In this document: piece by piece, positions 10,628-21,250 of the stretch
How the letters are laid out: each line of letters begins with the position of its first letter
Numbering within the stretch: position 1 is the first letter of the stretch
DNA from: Symbiodinium natans
Lineage: Eukaryota; Sar; Dinophyceae; Suessiales; Symbiodiniaceae
NCBI GenBank assembly: GCA_905221605.1
Contig: CAJNDS010001935.1
Location: forward strand, 495,985-559,984
DNA: 64,000 nucleotides
Direction of reading: 5' to 3'
Made by a program: the position numbers and the translations under genes
Notes under the pieces: model-generated
The model's input: the letters and a program-made list of their open reading frames with translations, nothing else
Told to the model about the DNA's origin: nothing
Databases searched by the model: none

Positions 10628-11730
10628 GCCTTTGCTCTCAAGACCCCAAAAGCATCCGGCCAAGACTCCGCTTGTGGCACGCTGCGCGGCGGAGTGGCGA
10701 GCCTGGCCCAAAAAAAAACTGGGCTTTTGCCAGCTGAGCTGCAAGACGCACTGAAGGGACCGTCAGAAGTCAGGCCGTCAGGGTTTAGGATTTCGACTTT
10801 GGGATTCACCTGCCTGCTGGCAGAAGACAAGCTGCACTTGTAGGGTAACATGTCAGGGACCTAAGATGCAACACCGGGCCTAGGAAGAATCAGAGGACAG
10901 TGAAGGGTCCGAGGGGCGTCACATGAGGGGTTAGGGTTCAGGGTGTTTTTGCAGAGCTGGGCACGGTACATCTGGGATTGTTCCTCGGTTTTTCTTTGCC
11001 ACCCGCCCACTAGGAGAAAAGCGGCCAACAAAGTATGCCTAGCTGGCATAGAGTGTAGGCACCACGGGTCTTCTCTGGTTTGGGTAAGGAACTATGATGA
11101 AAGGCTTGGCCCTGCACAGCACGCTTCTGGGAGCCTTTGCAGCGTTCCGATGGCCTCCAGGCGAGACCAGCCTGAGCTGATGTGGGACATGCGTCTGTCT
11201 GTCTGTGCCCCGGCCTTCGTGTCAACAACTTGACCCGACAAGCACTGACAGGGAGGAGGGGGGGGCTTCTTGGGACTCGGCCGGCAGCTTAGGAAACCTG
11301 CCTCACCAACCATCACACAGCCTGCTTCGATGACCCAGAGTCCTCGTGAAGGGCCTTCGCCCACCTCTTGAGATCGGACTTCATCCGAAGTCTCTTGGCG
11401 GAGCTTGCACGCTGCTAAGAGGCTACGACAGAGACTTGCAGTAGACCTCTGCAACCTTCTTTTCCTCACCACAAAATGCCCATCCAATTCCCAAGTAATA
11501 TAGGGGCCTTTATGATTAAAATAGGGTTTTGGGTGGTTATTAGAATATAGGAAAGGGACCCTAAGGGAATATTCTTGGTAACCATTCCGACCCTTTTTGA
11601 ACCCAGACTCTCCCCTAAACCCTAAACCCTAAACCCTAAACCCTAGTACGGTGGACAGGCTGCTCGGCCGCTTCGGGCTCAGCGCGACAGCCTTGGCCCA
11701 GCGCACGGAGCGGCGCAGGCCTCAGTGCAG

Positions 11731-12066
11731 GGCTCCCAGATCTTCCAAAACTCCTGAATTAGGGATTATTCCCTAATTATACTAAGGATCATAATTAGAA
11801 ATTAGGAGTTATACCCTAATTATACTAAGGATCATAACTATGAATTAGGGATTATACCCTGTTTATGCTAAGGATCATAATTGTTAATTAGGGATTATTC
11901 CCTAATTATACTAAGGATCATAATTATGAATTAGGGATTATACCCTATTTATGCTAAGGATCAGAATTATGAATTAGGGATTATACCCTAGTTTATACGA
12001 AGGGTCATAAATTATGAATTAGGGCCGATTCCGAAATTCAGGGGTTTTTCGGAGAGATCTGGGCTC
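11731..12066. repeat. Large MITE-like element with internal tandem repeats
   Basis: The ends CCCAGATCTTCCAAAACTCC and the inverted match ending GGAGAGATCTGGG enclose five or six copies of a roughly 50-60 bp A+T-rich unit (GAATTAGGGATTATACCCTA, then CTAAGGATCATAATTATG). The TTAGGGATTATACCCTAA part is itself a palindrome. Both flanks read GGCTC/GGGCTC. Confidence 0.8.
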
Positions 12067-12485
12067 TTTTGCTTGGAGCGTTTTCGGCTCAGAGCTTTCT
12101 CTGAGCCACCGCTTCCGATTCTGCAGGTGGGAATGCCGGGAGACCTTCGCAGACAGTGTGTAGGAAACGGAACCCCATCATACCCTGTCGCCTGGGCGAT
12201 GGGGTTAAGAGGTGATCGGGCTTTTGAAGTCTTAAGCTTTGAACCATGGGTCTAGCAAGGACCGGACGTGCCACTGCAGAGGCTAAGGCTTGTCATTCTC
12301 AACAACCCTCTTGTCACAGAGTCCACCACCCGTTCTAGATTTCCAGGCAACACCTGGAAACCAACTCCAGAAGTCTAGCCACACATCTGCGCCGGCGAGG
12401 GCTGCCGGTAAACCGACCTCATCGTGACTCGAAGACGAAGGGCAGGGCCACACTCAGGGGCTCTGGATGTGCCGGGTTGCTACAT

Positions 12486-12600
12486 GGGGGGTTTACAGAA
12501 AAGAGGGGACCCCCTAAAAAGACCCCAAATAGTAGGATCCACCCTTTAATAAGGGCCCCAATAAGGTACCCCTAGTATCGGAAACCCCCACATCCCGGAC
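12486..12600. repeat. GGGACC/TAATAAGGG repeat copy
   Basis: GGGGACCCCC, AAGGGCCCCAATAAGGTACCCC and related blocks match the family at 2111-2184 and 25345-25395. The ends are unclear. The rest of 12.07-13.08 kb holds no gene that I recognise. Confidence 0.5.
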
Positions 12601-13084
12601 AGAGGGAGAGGGCTCAAGAAGGTAGTCAAGCTTCCGCGCTGCAGACGCTGCCATTTATGCAACCCCAGCCCCTCACATACCGAGGGACGTGGTCGGCAGC
12701 TGCTCTGTGGCAGGCCCCGCCTTAGATCGAGAGAGGACACGGGTCCAATTTCAAGCCTCCGATCCCTTCGACCCTTCTTTCTGCCAGGACTCTCGGTTCA
12801 ACCCTAAACCCGAACTTGAATCAAGTGTAGGGCCCATAAACTGGGCCTCTACCTCCATGCTGGAAGTGTTCAACATGGACTTCCAAATCTGCGGTCCTCT
12901 TCTAAACCCGACTCAAATCTGCAAAGGACGCCGGGTTTCATCTTGCAAGTAACGGCCTCTAAGACCTACAAGCCCAAAGCCCCTACACTCCAAAGGCAAG
13001 GACCGAGGCCTCCGCGGCCCCAAGCGCCGCCTCGACGTCCGAAGCAGAAACCCCGGACCTGAGGAGAGATTGGCTTCCGAAATT

Positions 13085-13192
13085 AGGGGTTTAGGGTTTC
13101 TGCTGCATGTTTAGGGTTTAGGGTTTAGGGTTTCGGGTTTAGGGTTTAGGGTTTAGGGTTTAGGGTTTTTTTTGCCACCCGACTAGCCACGG
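13085..13192 (+). repeat. TTTAGGG tract with GCCACCCG tail
   Basis: About eight units end in GGGTTTTTTTTTGCCACCCGACTAGCC. The same tail follows TTTAGGG tracts at about 51530 and 59030, and altered forms follow those at about 37945, 53910 and 58920. Confidence 0.9.
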
Positions 13193-13960
13193 CAAAGCGG
13201 GGTAAATGGGTCGGAGGAACGGAAAAAGGACACCCAATAGGCACATGCCAGCTGCCCAGGGATATTGCCAGGAAGGCATTAAGGGTAGGAAATTGGCGGT
13301 GGGTTCATTCGGGAGAGATCAATGTTCCCAGACCAACATGCACCAACACCAGATAAACAACGACGGCTAATGATCCCCCCCAGCGGAACCCAGTCTTGGT
13401 ATGTTTCCTTGGGGCACCTCCCCTTCGGAAAGAGCAAGAGCCCTGTTCGCGATCCTCCGTCACAAAGAAGGGTTAGAACACAGTACAGCCAGTGCAGCCA
13501 GTAAATATAGCTTGAAACACCGAGTACGGGGATCGCCACTTCAGAGCTCGCCTGCTTTGTACACACTAAGCCTTACCGTCCCTCGCCAAGTTACCTCCAG
13601 ATATATTGCAGACTAGCAACGGGGACTTACCAGTAAGGGTAAACCAGGGAGGGAACTGTCATGGCTCGGATGTCAGTAAGGACTACGTCACGTCCCTTCA
13701 CTACACTGCTATGCTTACAAGAGGGTCCGCTCGGCAGCCTAGTTCAATTTTCAAATGTCCGGCTGCGCTTTCAAAGGAGCCAGACCTCTCAGAAATGTTC
13801 CTGCCTGACTTCCCGGATTCTTGGGTTGTGGAATGGATGAGATGTGTGCACGCCTGTGGCCCATGTCATGTGATGCATCCGAGGTTGGGGAATCCGGGCC
13901 AGGCGCGGCTCAGTGCCCAGCTTGAAATGGGGGTGGCCCCCTGGGCTAGCTCTGCTTGCG
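13193..13960. other. No gene recognised
   Basis: Short frames only, in conflict between strands. I see no motif and no paired splice sites. Confidence 0.4.
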
Positions 13961-13961
13961 C

Positions 13962-14240
13962 CGTGAGTTTTGAATTACGAATTACGAAGTGCAAATTGTC
14001 GATTAGGCCGTGGCCCCAGGGCTCTGGAATGCACTAATTACAAATTAGGGTGCGCGGATTTTGTGTCGTACTAGTGGCACCAATTACGAATTAAAGTGCA
14101 CGACTTTGTTGGTCGAATTAGTTGCATATCGGCAGGGTAATTACTAATTAGACGGACTCCCAGCACTAAATTAGGAATTGACATGCAAGTGCAGTCGCAC
14201 TAAATTAGGAATTGACATGCAAGTGCAGTCGTGAATTGTA
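13962..14240 (+). repeat. AATTACGAATTA repeat block with 36-bp tandem duplication
   Basis: Scattered copies of AATTACGAATTA and ACAAATTAGG. Near its right end a 36-bp unit beginning ACTAAATTAGGAATTGACAT occurs twice in tandem (about 14164-14232). Closely related sequence forms a block at 18653-18840, so the two blocks bracket 14.2-18.65 kb. Confidence 0.7.
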
Positions 14241-14679
14241 GTGCGATCCGGGAAGGAAGGGGGGGGCGGCTTGTGAATGAGAGTTACCGTCTAGGCACGC
14301 CTGTGGCCAGTGCATGGGCTGGTAGATTCTTTGGCCTCCCCCCCCTTTCAGACTTACAAACCCTTTCAGACTTACAAACTTGGCCGCAATCCGTTGCGGC
14401 TCACAGTTCTACCGTCGGAAGCAGTAAGAGGCAGCTGATATGTACCGGCGTCTTGAGCGCCGTGCCATTGGTCTCTGCCAGTAGGATGTCAGGATCCCGA
14501 CTTTGCGGCATAGGGCCCAAGCCATTCTGGAATGACAGTATCGCCGCATGTCCCACGTCATTGTTGAGGTGCTGGCAGTTGTGTGGGATGTGCGCGGTCG
14601 TCATTGCAATAAGCTCACGACACTTCCTGTCCAGATCACCTCAGGGTGGCCGAATGTCCCAACTGACTCGTTGGGGGTG

Positions 14680-15240
14680 TAGTTCACATCCCAAGGTCCA
14701 AGGTCTGCAGGTTGTCAGGCAAGGTCTGATTCTCCCAGCTCTGCTTGAAGTCGTGTCCAAGGCTTAAGGACTGTAAGTTGTCAGGCAGAGCAGTATGCTT
14801 GAGGTGCCAGCGAAGACAGCCCGTGACTCTCCAGGGTGGGATGCCTCTCCGCATCATCTTCCACTGCGCTTTGTGCCAGTCGTGTCGGGCCATGGCTTCA
14901 GCAGGTGAGTTGCAGGTCGTCAGGCAAGGCCTTATTCTCCCAGCTCTGCTTGAAGTCATGTCCAAAGCTTAAGGACTGTAAGTTGTCCGTCAGGGCAGTA
15001 TTCTCGAGGTGCCAGCGAAGACAGTCCCTGACGCTCCAGGGCGGGATGTCTCTCAGCATCATCGTCCACTGCATTCTGCGCCAGTCGTGTCGGGCCAAGC
15101 TTAAGGACTGTAAGTTGTCAGGCAGAGCAGTATACTCGAGGTGTTAGCGAAGACAGTCCTTGACGCTCCTGGGTGGGGTGTCTCTCAGCACCATCGTCCA
15201 CTGCGCTCTGCGTCAGTCGTGTCGGGCCATGGCTTCAGCA
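14680..15240 (-). pseudogene. Decayed leucine-rich-repeat gene array
   Basis: Minus-strand translation gives repeats of the type LPDNLQSLSLGHDFKQSWEN alternating with segments rich in Trp and Arg (RWHLENTALTDNLQSLSFG). This is the LPxNLQxLxFG leucine-rich repeat common in dinoflagellate proteins. At DNA level there are about three tandem copies of a roughly 200-bp unit, which includes GAAGACAGTCCCTGACGCTC and CTTAAGGACTGTAAGTTGTC. Frames change between copies and stops intervene, so it cannot make one long protein. It may be an expansion of a gene fragment. Confidence 0.65.
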
Positions 15241-16200
15241 GGCGAGTTGTCAACATCTTATCATATTAGAGTAATACACGTAACAGGTTAAGGTCGGGGG
15301 TTAGGGGAGATAGACAGTAAGGAGGTCAGTAGAGGGGGGAGTGGGAGAGTCGAGGCGGAGAGAAAAGTGAGCTGGTCCAGGGCGTGGTTATGTGTTCTTT
15401 TTGTTGTCAACCCTCCCCTGTCGTTTATTTGTCAATCCTTCCCTGTCGGTCTGGGCGAGGTCGGTTTTTTTTTTTGGCGCAATCCAGTGTGGTGCAGCCG
15501 TCGTCGTCGATGTATGTTGCTCTTCCCATGCTTGTGCCGGCATGGCGGTGGCGGGAGCCCGTAAGGACAGTACATGGCTGTAAGGTACATCACAGCGTAC
15601 AGGCCATGTCACGACATCACAACACGCAGGTACTGACATGACTGGCATGTCTTGGCATGGCGGCGGCTGGAGCCTTTAAGAACAGCATACTAGCAATGTC
15701 ACAACGTCGCAACATGTAGGTACTGACATGACTGGCATGTATTTGGCTCGGCGGTGGCTGGAGCCTTTAAGAGCAGCACATGACCGAAAGTGACTTCATG
15801 ACACCGCAGCATGTATAGAACAGCACGACATCCTCAGGTATTCCCATACTGCCGGGCGGCATTTGCCATAGGCTAGGTTTTTTTTTTTTGGGCGGGTAAC
15901 GGCGCAAACCTTCAGGGTGCAGCCTTCTTCGTCGATGCGTTTCGTAGTGTCTGCAGGCATGGCGGTGGCGGAAGCCCTTAAGGACAGCACATGACTGTTG
16001 GACATGGTGCATATGCAGGGCACAACATGACATGGTCGCACGCAGGGGACAACATGAGTCTGCCACATCGTCTCACTAAATGCGAGGCAGAGCGGCGGTG
16101 GGAGCCTGTAACATCATTCGATATTACGTCAAGCCACGGCTGTGATCACATGCAGGCGTGCAGAGGCAATGCCGTGTTGTAGGGTATTTGGGTCACGGCC
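15241..16200. repeat. Degenerate tandem repeats, GCATGGCGGTGGC type
   Basis: Four or five diverged copies of a unit containing CATGGCGGTGGC..GGAGCC..TTAAGGACAGCACATGAC and ACATGACTGGCATGT, at about 15535, 15655, 15750, 15957 and 16080. Poly-T runs followed by GGCGC or GGGCGGGT occur at 15467 and 15880. No gene. Confidence 0.65.
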
Positions 16201-16278
16201 AAATTGGTCATTGTATCCTACCTTGAGTTAGGGCGAATTAGCAACCTCATCCCCTCTGGGTCAGGTGGGAGGGGCGTG

Positions 16279-17661
16279 TCAGCGATCTCTGCTCGGCAGT
16301 GTTGCCGGCATCGTTTTGGCTCTCTTGAGGGGGGGGACAGGGGTTGGGGTTGTTTGAGGTTGTTCCACTTCCAGCCGGGCCATGCGGCGAGGTCCATCCC
16401 TACCCTCATGCATGGCGGCCCCCGTCATGCAGCTGCTTTGGGACTGTTCACTCAGTGCTCCAAGCCAAGGCACTCCATTCTCGAGGTCCCTCTGATCATC
16501 CGCTAAGAGCCTAGTGATGAACCCCGGTGACGGGGGCTTGAGGCGGCCTGTGTTGCGGAGACCTGAAGCTTGAGGCTCATCCTCCGAGCTGGAGATTTCT
16601 TGGGGGGGGCGTCTTTCCTGCAGCTCGGGCTGGGGGGGGCGCTCCTGTTGGACAGCTCTGGTTCTAGCTATCAGGTTAGGGATGGAGAGTTGTACGGTGC
16701 CTGGTCGGACCAGGTTGTGCCTGAACCTGCTCAGCTGGGCTGGGGTCGGGAGTGCAAACCCCTGTGTGAGGAGGAGAGATCTAAGTTCAACGGAGAGGGT
16801 CTTTACATTGCGGGGAGTAAACGCAATGAGAGTTAGGCGTCTACGTCCCGTCCACGGCATGGCCCCATGAAGTAGAAGGTTGGATGTGAATATCGCAGGG
16901 TGAGGGAAGAGGGAGTACGCTTTACCCTGAACTCGTCTACCTTCATGTTCTCTCTCTACCGTCCCCTCTGGGTGTTCTATCCACAGTTCACCGCCTTCAT
17001 GGTCAGTTAGGCTAATTGCGATGGAAGGGACATGCGAGTTCTGTACATCTTTGTGCAGCCCTCTCATAGACCCCTCACGAATCGTAACACTGCAAAAGGG
17101 AATCCCCGTATAGAGACTACGTACAAAGCTTGTAACCGCCTGCGTGGTGCACGGCGCATCGTACGTATTGTTTATGGGCGCCATTGAGCTTCTCGGGCTC
17201 GCCCCTGACACGAAAGACCGTCCTCCTGTCGGCCCCTGTTTGCATTGGCGGGGCATGGTATCCCACAGTTCCACAATGTTTTCCCTGCATATGGGCCCCG
17301 ATTCCCTGATCATGTGGAAGGCCCTTTCCTCCAGTTGTTCCACCATGACACCTGTCGAAGTTTGAACCTGGTTTGAGGCTCTTTTTGTCAAAGTCTGAAG
17401 TTTGTTTAGGGTCCCTTTGTTCTTGCTTCTAGGCCCACCGACCCCCTGCTCCTATATCTTTGTGGCTAACACAGTGGCGGAAGGTGGGTCAGATTGAGGA
17501 AGCGAGAGCGAGGGAGGGGCGAGTCGTGGGGGTGCAGGAATGCGCGTGTTGAGATGAAATTGTCGATATGGCCTGTTTTCTGGAGCACAACCTTCCGCTA
17601 GGAGCATCATAGGGAACCGTTTTAGGGCCTTATTGTCCGAGCAGTATCCCGCCAACCTCAA
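16279..17661 (-). CDS. TET/JBP-like 2OG-Fe(II) dioxygenase domain ORF with one in-frame stop
   Basis: The 370-residue frame from 17391 holds a candidate dioxygenase core: HKD at residues 113-115 (HxD) with N118, GGELWIE at 133-139, H175 in LLLHGAMPW and the basic group at R183-R185. HxD...H...R is the metal and 2-oxoglutarate set of Fe(II) dioxygenases, and H-K-D-x-x-N resembles the TET/JBP signature. The C-terminal 130 residues are Pro/Gln/Arg rich and look disordered. The same frame is open upstream to 17661 (YCSDNKALKRFPMMLLAEG...) but is cut by a TAG at 17452-17454. There is no ATG before residue 16, so the true start lies upstream or across an intron. TET/JBP enzymes oxidise thymine or 5-methylcytosine in DNA. 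Similar domains are, as I recall, attached to dinoflagellate retroelement proteins, so this may be an element relic rather than a host enzyme. Confidence 0.5.
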
Positions 17662-18652
17662 AGTCCAAAGTCCAATGTAGACCCCAAAAGCCTGAACCTT
17701 GCGGAAACGAAGAGATGTATGGATTAGGAGTGGTTTGATCCTATTCGGGGATGCTGCTCAGTGGTGGCTCGGGCAATGGGGTATGAACGGTTGGATATAC
17801 ATACATACCAACAACAGCTTGATTAGAATCAATTCAGGTTGGGGGTGCAGACATTGGTGGTTTGGGCTAGGGTATTTATGGGAGGGTAGTGGGGGAGCTA
17901 AGGTAAGCACCGGTTCGTAGTTTATTAGGGCACTACAGGGTAGGAGGCACGGGGGTAAGGCAAGGGGGTATGGTTCGCAAGTATCCGAGCATGTCCGGGG
18001 GTTACGGGGCCAGGGGCACAGGAAGGAGAGAGTAGTGGGCTTTGGATAGTTGAGCGAAGGTTTTTTTTTTTTTTCGGGGCGGGGGGAAAGGGAAGGTGTT
18101 GAAGGCTGTCACTTTGAGGCGTTGCAGTCTTGAGGGTACGCAAAGTCGAGCACAGCTGGTGATTTTATGGTGGTGGGGCAGGTGCTTCAGGTTAGGGTGT
18201 TACATGGCAAGATCATGCAGTGTACCTCAGTTGCATTCATCGTACAAGTGCGAAGGTTTGTGGGGGGGGGGGGGGGGGTAGGTAGGAGCCGGGGGTGGGG
18301 GTGCCTTTCACGCTCTTTTTAGCTGCACTCATCTCAGCACGAATCCAGCGGCAGGATTAGTTTGCTATCTGGGACAGAGTGTTGGAGTATACCAGGGAGT
18401 AGAGGAGGATTGGGCCTAGGCCTAAGTGGGGGGAGGTGGGGGGGGGGCAAAAGGTCGTGTCAGGTACTGCCCCAGGGCCTTTCCGACTGTGGTTGAATTA
18501 CGTGCAGTAGGACATCATCCCTTAGGGGGGGCCTTCTTGTACTTCTACACAAGGAAGCGTCCAAGTCAGCAAAACAAGTCAGCAAAGGCAAAGGTATTAA
18601 GGGCATTGGGATGGAAGGACCCCTCTTCACGTTCTCAGCACAGAGTCGCATT
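17662..18652. other. Low-complexity G-rich stretch, no gene
   Basis: G-rich runs (18260-18280 poly-G, 18427-18450) and a poly-T/CGGGGCGGGG junction at 18060-18085. I see no credible exon. Confidence 0.45.
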
Positions 18653-18840
18653 GGCTAATTACAAATTAGGATGCTGTGTAATTATGAATTCGGAGGCCGG
18701 CATGTCGGCTGAAATTACGAATTGGAAGCTGGTTGAAATTACGAATTGGAAGCTGGTTGAATTACGAATGCAGGTCGAATTACGAATTGGCCCCTTTCAG
18801 AGGGGGTTTGTGGGTAATCATTCTGAATTAGTCGTCGGAT
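18653..18840 (+). repeat. AATTACGAATTGG repeat block
   Basis: Tandem TGAAATTACGAATTGGAAGC units (18710-18770) and related AATTACGAATTGG copies. This is the second block of the sequence found at 13962-14240. It ends just before the 3' end of the long minus-strand ORF. Confidence 0.75.
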
Positions 18841-18952
18841 AAGGCCTATGCAAAACGTGGAAGGTTGCTGGCGTGCAAGATTCAGGACGTGGCATAGCAT
18901 ACGGAAGCCCCTTACCAGGCTTTCGCACTATGCCGTCGCTATGGCTTCGCCA

Positions 18953-20695
18953 TTACTGTCCAGGTGCAGGGGTTATGTAATCAAGGGCCGCCCGGAGGGC
19001 CTCAGCTCGTTGCGCTGGGGACATCGGTCCCGGCGGGACCATGGGCCCTTGTTGGGTTTGCGAAACCTGTGGCGGGGGCTGAGGATACGGCTGATTCACA
19101 AGCGGAGCTATCTGAATGGGCCTGACGCTGGGGAGCCCTCCCGGGATCGGAGACATCATGTCTGCCATGCGGGGGTCCTGCATGTTAGGCGCCAGGGGTG
19201 CGAATTGTCCTTGCCCCCTCATCTGGCGGGCACCCATGCGGTCAAGCATCTCCTTGAGGACATCGAAGATGGCATCCCATTTCTGCTCATTGGCAGCTGT
19301 CTGGTTCTCCTGACGACCCAGCCGGCCTGTCATGTCCTTGAGGATGTCGTAGATGGCTTCGTGTTTCTGCTCATGGGCATGGGCCTGGTTCTCCTGGCGA
19401 CCAAGCTTGCCCACCAGGTTAACCAAGCTTGTTTCCTGGCCATCCACTCTTTCTGTCAGGTCAGTGAGGGCCTCTTTGATCTCCGCAAGGAGGAGCCCCA
19501 GCTTGCCCATGTCATCCACATGCTTGACTTGCCATCCTCGCGGCTCCTGGGCGTCCGTCCTGTGGAGGATGCTGTCGAGGGATTCTTTCATGCCCTTCAT
19601 GTAGGAGTGGTTCCCTTTGAGCTGCGAGTTGAGGGTGCCATGCGATGAGGCTGCTTCCGAGGACGCTTTGTCAAAGCCCTGAGATACACGGCTATTCAGG
19701 AGTTTGATGTCCGCCTGGATTTGGAGGGTCTGGTCCTGGATGGTCTGCAGGGTCTGAGCCAGCTTGGAAAGGTCATCTCGGCATTCCTTCAGTTCCGGGC
19801 TTGTTGTAGAGCTTGTTGTCGACCCCGGGCTTGTGGTGGCTGTTCCCAGGGCCCCCTGAACGTGTTGTTTAATTTCTTGCGCAGCAAGCTGGGTTGCCGC
19901 CACAAGCTTGACGCGAACCTCCTCGATCTGGGCCTTGAGGGCTGCGAAGTTGGCGGTGAGGTCCGGAGGACTGGCCACCAGCTTGGACATATCCTGGAAG
20001 CTCTGCTTGAATTCGGCCACAAGCTTGTTTCTGCTGCCTTCTATCTGCGATGTGATGGCCGAGAACTTGGTCTTGAGGTCCGCCTCCTGGAAAGCTTGCC
20101 TGATCTCCGATAGGACCTTGGTCTTGGATGTCTCAAGCTGGGTCGTCATGGTTGCCAGCGTAGCTTTGACATCCATTTCCTGGAAGGTCTGGAGAAGGTT
20201 TGTGAGGAGGACTTTGACGTTCTCGACTTTCTCCAAGATCGGCTTCAAGTATGTGTCAGCCAAGGGCGCGACCATGTCGTGCAGCGGGGCAAGGTAGTCC
20301 AGGAGGGTTTGGGTCTGGGCCCTTGGGTCGGCGGCGGACTCTTTTTCTTCTTCGGCTTGACCACCCAGAGTTCGCCTGGCTCCTTTACTGCGTCCACAGC
20401 ACTTCGGTAGGGAGGCGCGGCCATAGACCCATTTGCAGCAAAGTTCCAAGAGGTCATAGAGCGTCCCAAGGCACACTCGTGTTGTCTTCATGATGAAGGG
20501 GAGGAGCAGCGTAGCCAAGACGCCGACGGTCACTGGCAGTAGTGACTTCACCATGGGGCTGAGCTCAAGCGCCTCCATCCACGACCGCGGTTCGGGTTGG
20601 GGCATCATGGCTGCACAAAGCAAAGGCAGCAAGAAGAACTTTGAAGGGAGCAAAGCTACCAGAGATCTGTACGAGCCACGGCAGTGCGTCCGCAT
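18953..20695 (-). CDS. Long intact membrane-anchored coiled-coil protein (580 aa), unknown
   Basis: A single uninterrupted frame from an ATG at 20695 to a stop at 18953. N-terminal hydrophobic segments come first (KFFLLPLLCAAMM at about 19-31 and VTVGVLATLLLPFIM at about 55-69), then a Cys-rich juxtamembrane part (ELCCKWVYG...KCCGR). About 350 residues of helical, heptad-like sequence follow (LLTNLLQTFQEMDVKATLA..., AALKAQIEEVRVKLVAATQ). Near residues 425-490 a roughly 30-residue unit is duplicated (GRQENQAHAHEQKHEAIYDI and GRQENQTAANEQKWDAIFDV). The C-terminus is Pro/Gln/Met rich. The topology suggests a membrane anchor with a long cytosolic coiled coil. The upstream ATG abuts a CCCTAAA tract (CCCTAAACCCTATGCGG), so the native start may instead be the next Met pair (MMPQPEP). 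No family recognised. Confidence 0.6.
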   Translation of the reverse strand: MRTHCRGSYRSLVALLPSKFFLLPLLCAAMMPQPEPRSWMEALELSPMVKSLLPVTVGVLATLLLPFIMKTTRVCLGTLYDLLELCCKWVYGRASLPKCCGRSKGARRTLGGQAEEEKESAADPRAQTQTLLDYLAPLHDMVAPLADTYLKPILEKVENVKVLLTNLLQTFQEMDVKATLATMTTQLETSKTKVLSEIRQAFQEADLKTKFSAITSQIEGSRNKLVAEFKQSFQDMSKLVASPPDLTANFAALKAQIEEVRVKLVAATQLAAQEIKQHVQGALGTATTSPGSTTSSTTSPELKECRDDLSKLAQTLQTIQDQTLQIQADIKLLNSRVSQGFDKASSEAASSHGTLNSQLKGNHSYMKGMKESLDSILHRTDAQEPRGWQVKHVDDMGKLGLLLAEIKEALTDLTERVDGQETSLVNLVGKLGRQENQAHAHEQKHEAIYDILKDMTGRLGRQENQTAANEQKWDAIFDVLKEMLDRMGARQMRGQGQFAPLAPNMQDPRMADMMSPIPGGLPSVRPIQIAPLVNQPYPQPPPQVSQTQQGPMVPPGPMSPAQRAEALRAALDYITPAPGQ

Positions 20696-20697
20696 AG

Positions 20698-20748
20698 GGT
20701 TTAGGGTTTAGGGTTTAGGGTTTAGGGTTTAGGGTTTAGGGTTTAGGG
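20698..20748 (+). repeat. TTTAGGG array abutting an ATG
   Basis: Seven units directly upstream, in the minus-strand sense, of the 580-codon ORF. The last unit overlaps its first ATG (CCCTATG). Confidence 0.95.
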
Positions 20749-20943
20749 GTTACGAAACTCCCAGATCAACAGCTCTGACGAGTAAAGCCATGGAGGGATG
20801 TGCTGGATGGGGAGGGCAGGGTTGAATCGCTCAAACTCAGACCAGGCGAGGCACCAAGGGATAGGGCACAGGATTTTTATTGCAACCTGCCTAGCAGCCT
20901 CGCAACCGCACTGCAAGGACGCAATGCGTCCACGATGTCAGTG

Positions 20944-21250
20944 AAGGGTTTAGGGTTCAGGGTTTAGGGTTTAGGGTTTGGGGTTTAAGGTTTAGGGTTT
21001 AGGGTTTAGGGTTTAGGGTTTGGGGTTTGGGGTTTAGGGTTTAGGGTTTAGGGTTGAGTTTTCCGTTGAAGTGCTGCCCTGTGTGGGGCCGCCGTGCAGA
21101 CATGAAGATTCACCTACCACCGCAGACCTGCACACATAGCAACTTCAGGCATGTCTGGGGACAGTGGTTAGGGTTCAGGATTTAGGATTTAGGACTTAGG
21201 GTTTAGGGTTTAGGATTTAAGGGTTTAGGGTTTGGGGTTTAGGGCTTAGG
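20944..21250 (+). repeat. TTTAGGG tracts with variants
   Basis: Sixteen or so units at 20944-21056 and a decayed set at 21170-21252 (TTTAGGATTTAGGACTTAGGG). They lie between the 580-aa ORF and the 3' exons of the next minus-strand gene. Confidence 0.9.

Noticed and set aside
14680-15240. CRISPR-like direct repeats
   Set aside because: The repeats are about 200 bp, diverged and code for LRR segments; there are no uniform spacers.
16305-16330. Possible dinoflagellate spliced-leader relic (GTTTTGGCTCTCTTGAG)
   Set aside because: Only partial similarity, and it lies inside the coding part of the dioxygenase ORF on the opposite strand.
18848-19648. 266-codon plus-strand frame
   Set aside because: It is the opposite strand of the 580-codon coiled-coil ORF and has no independent support.
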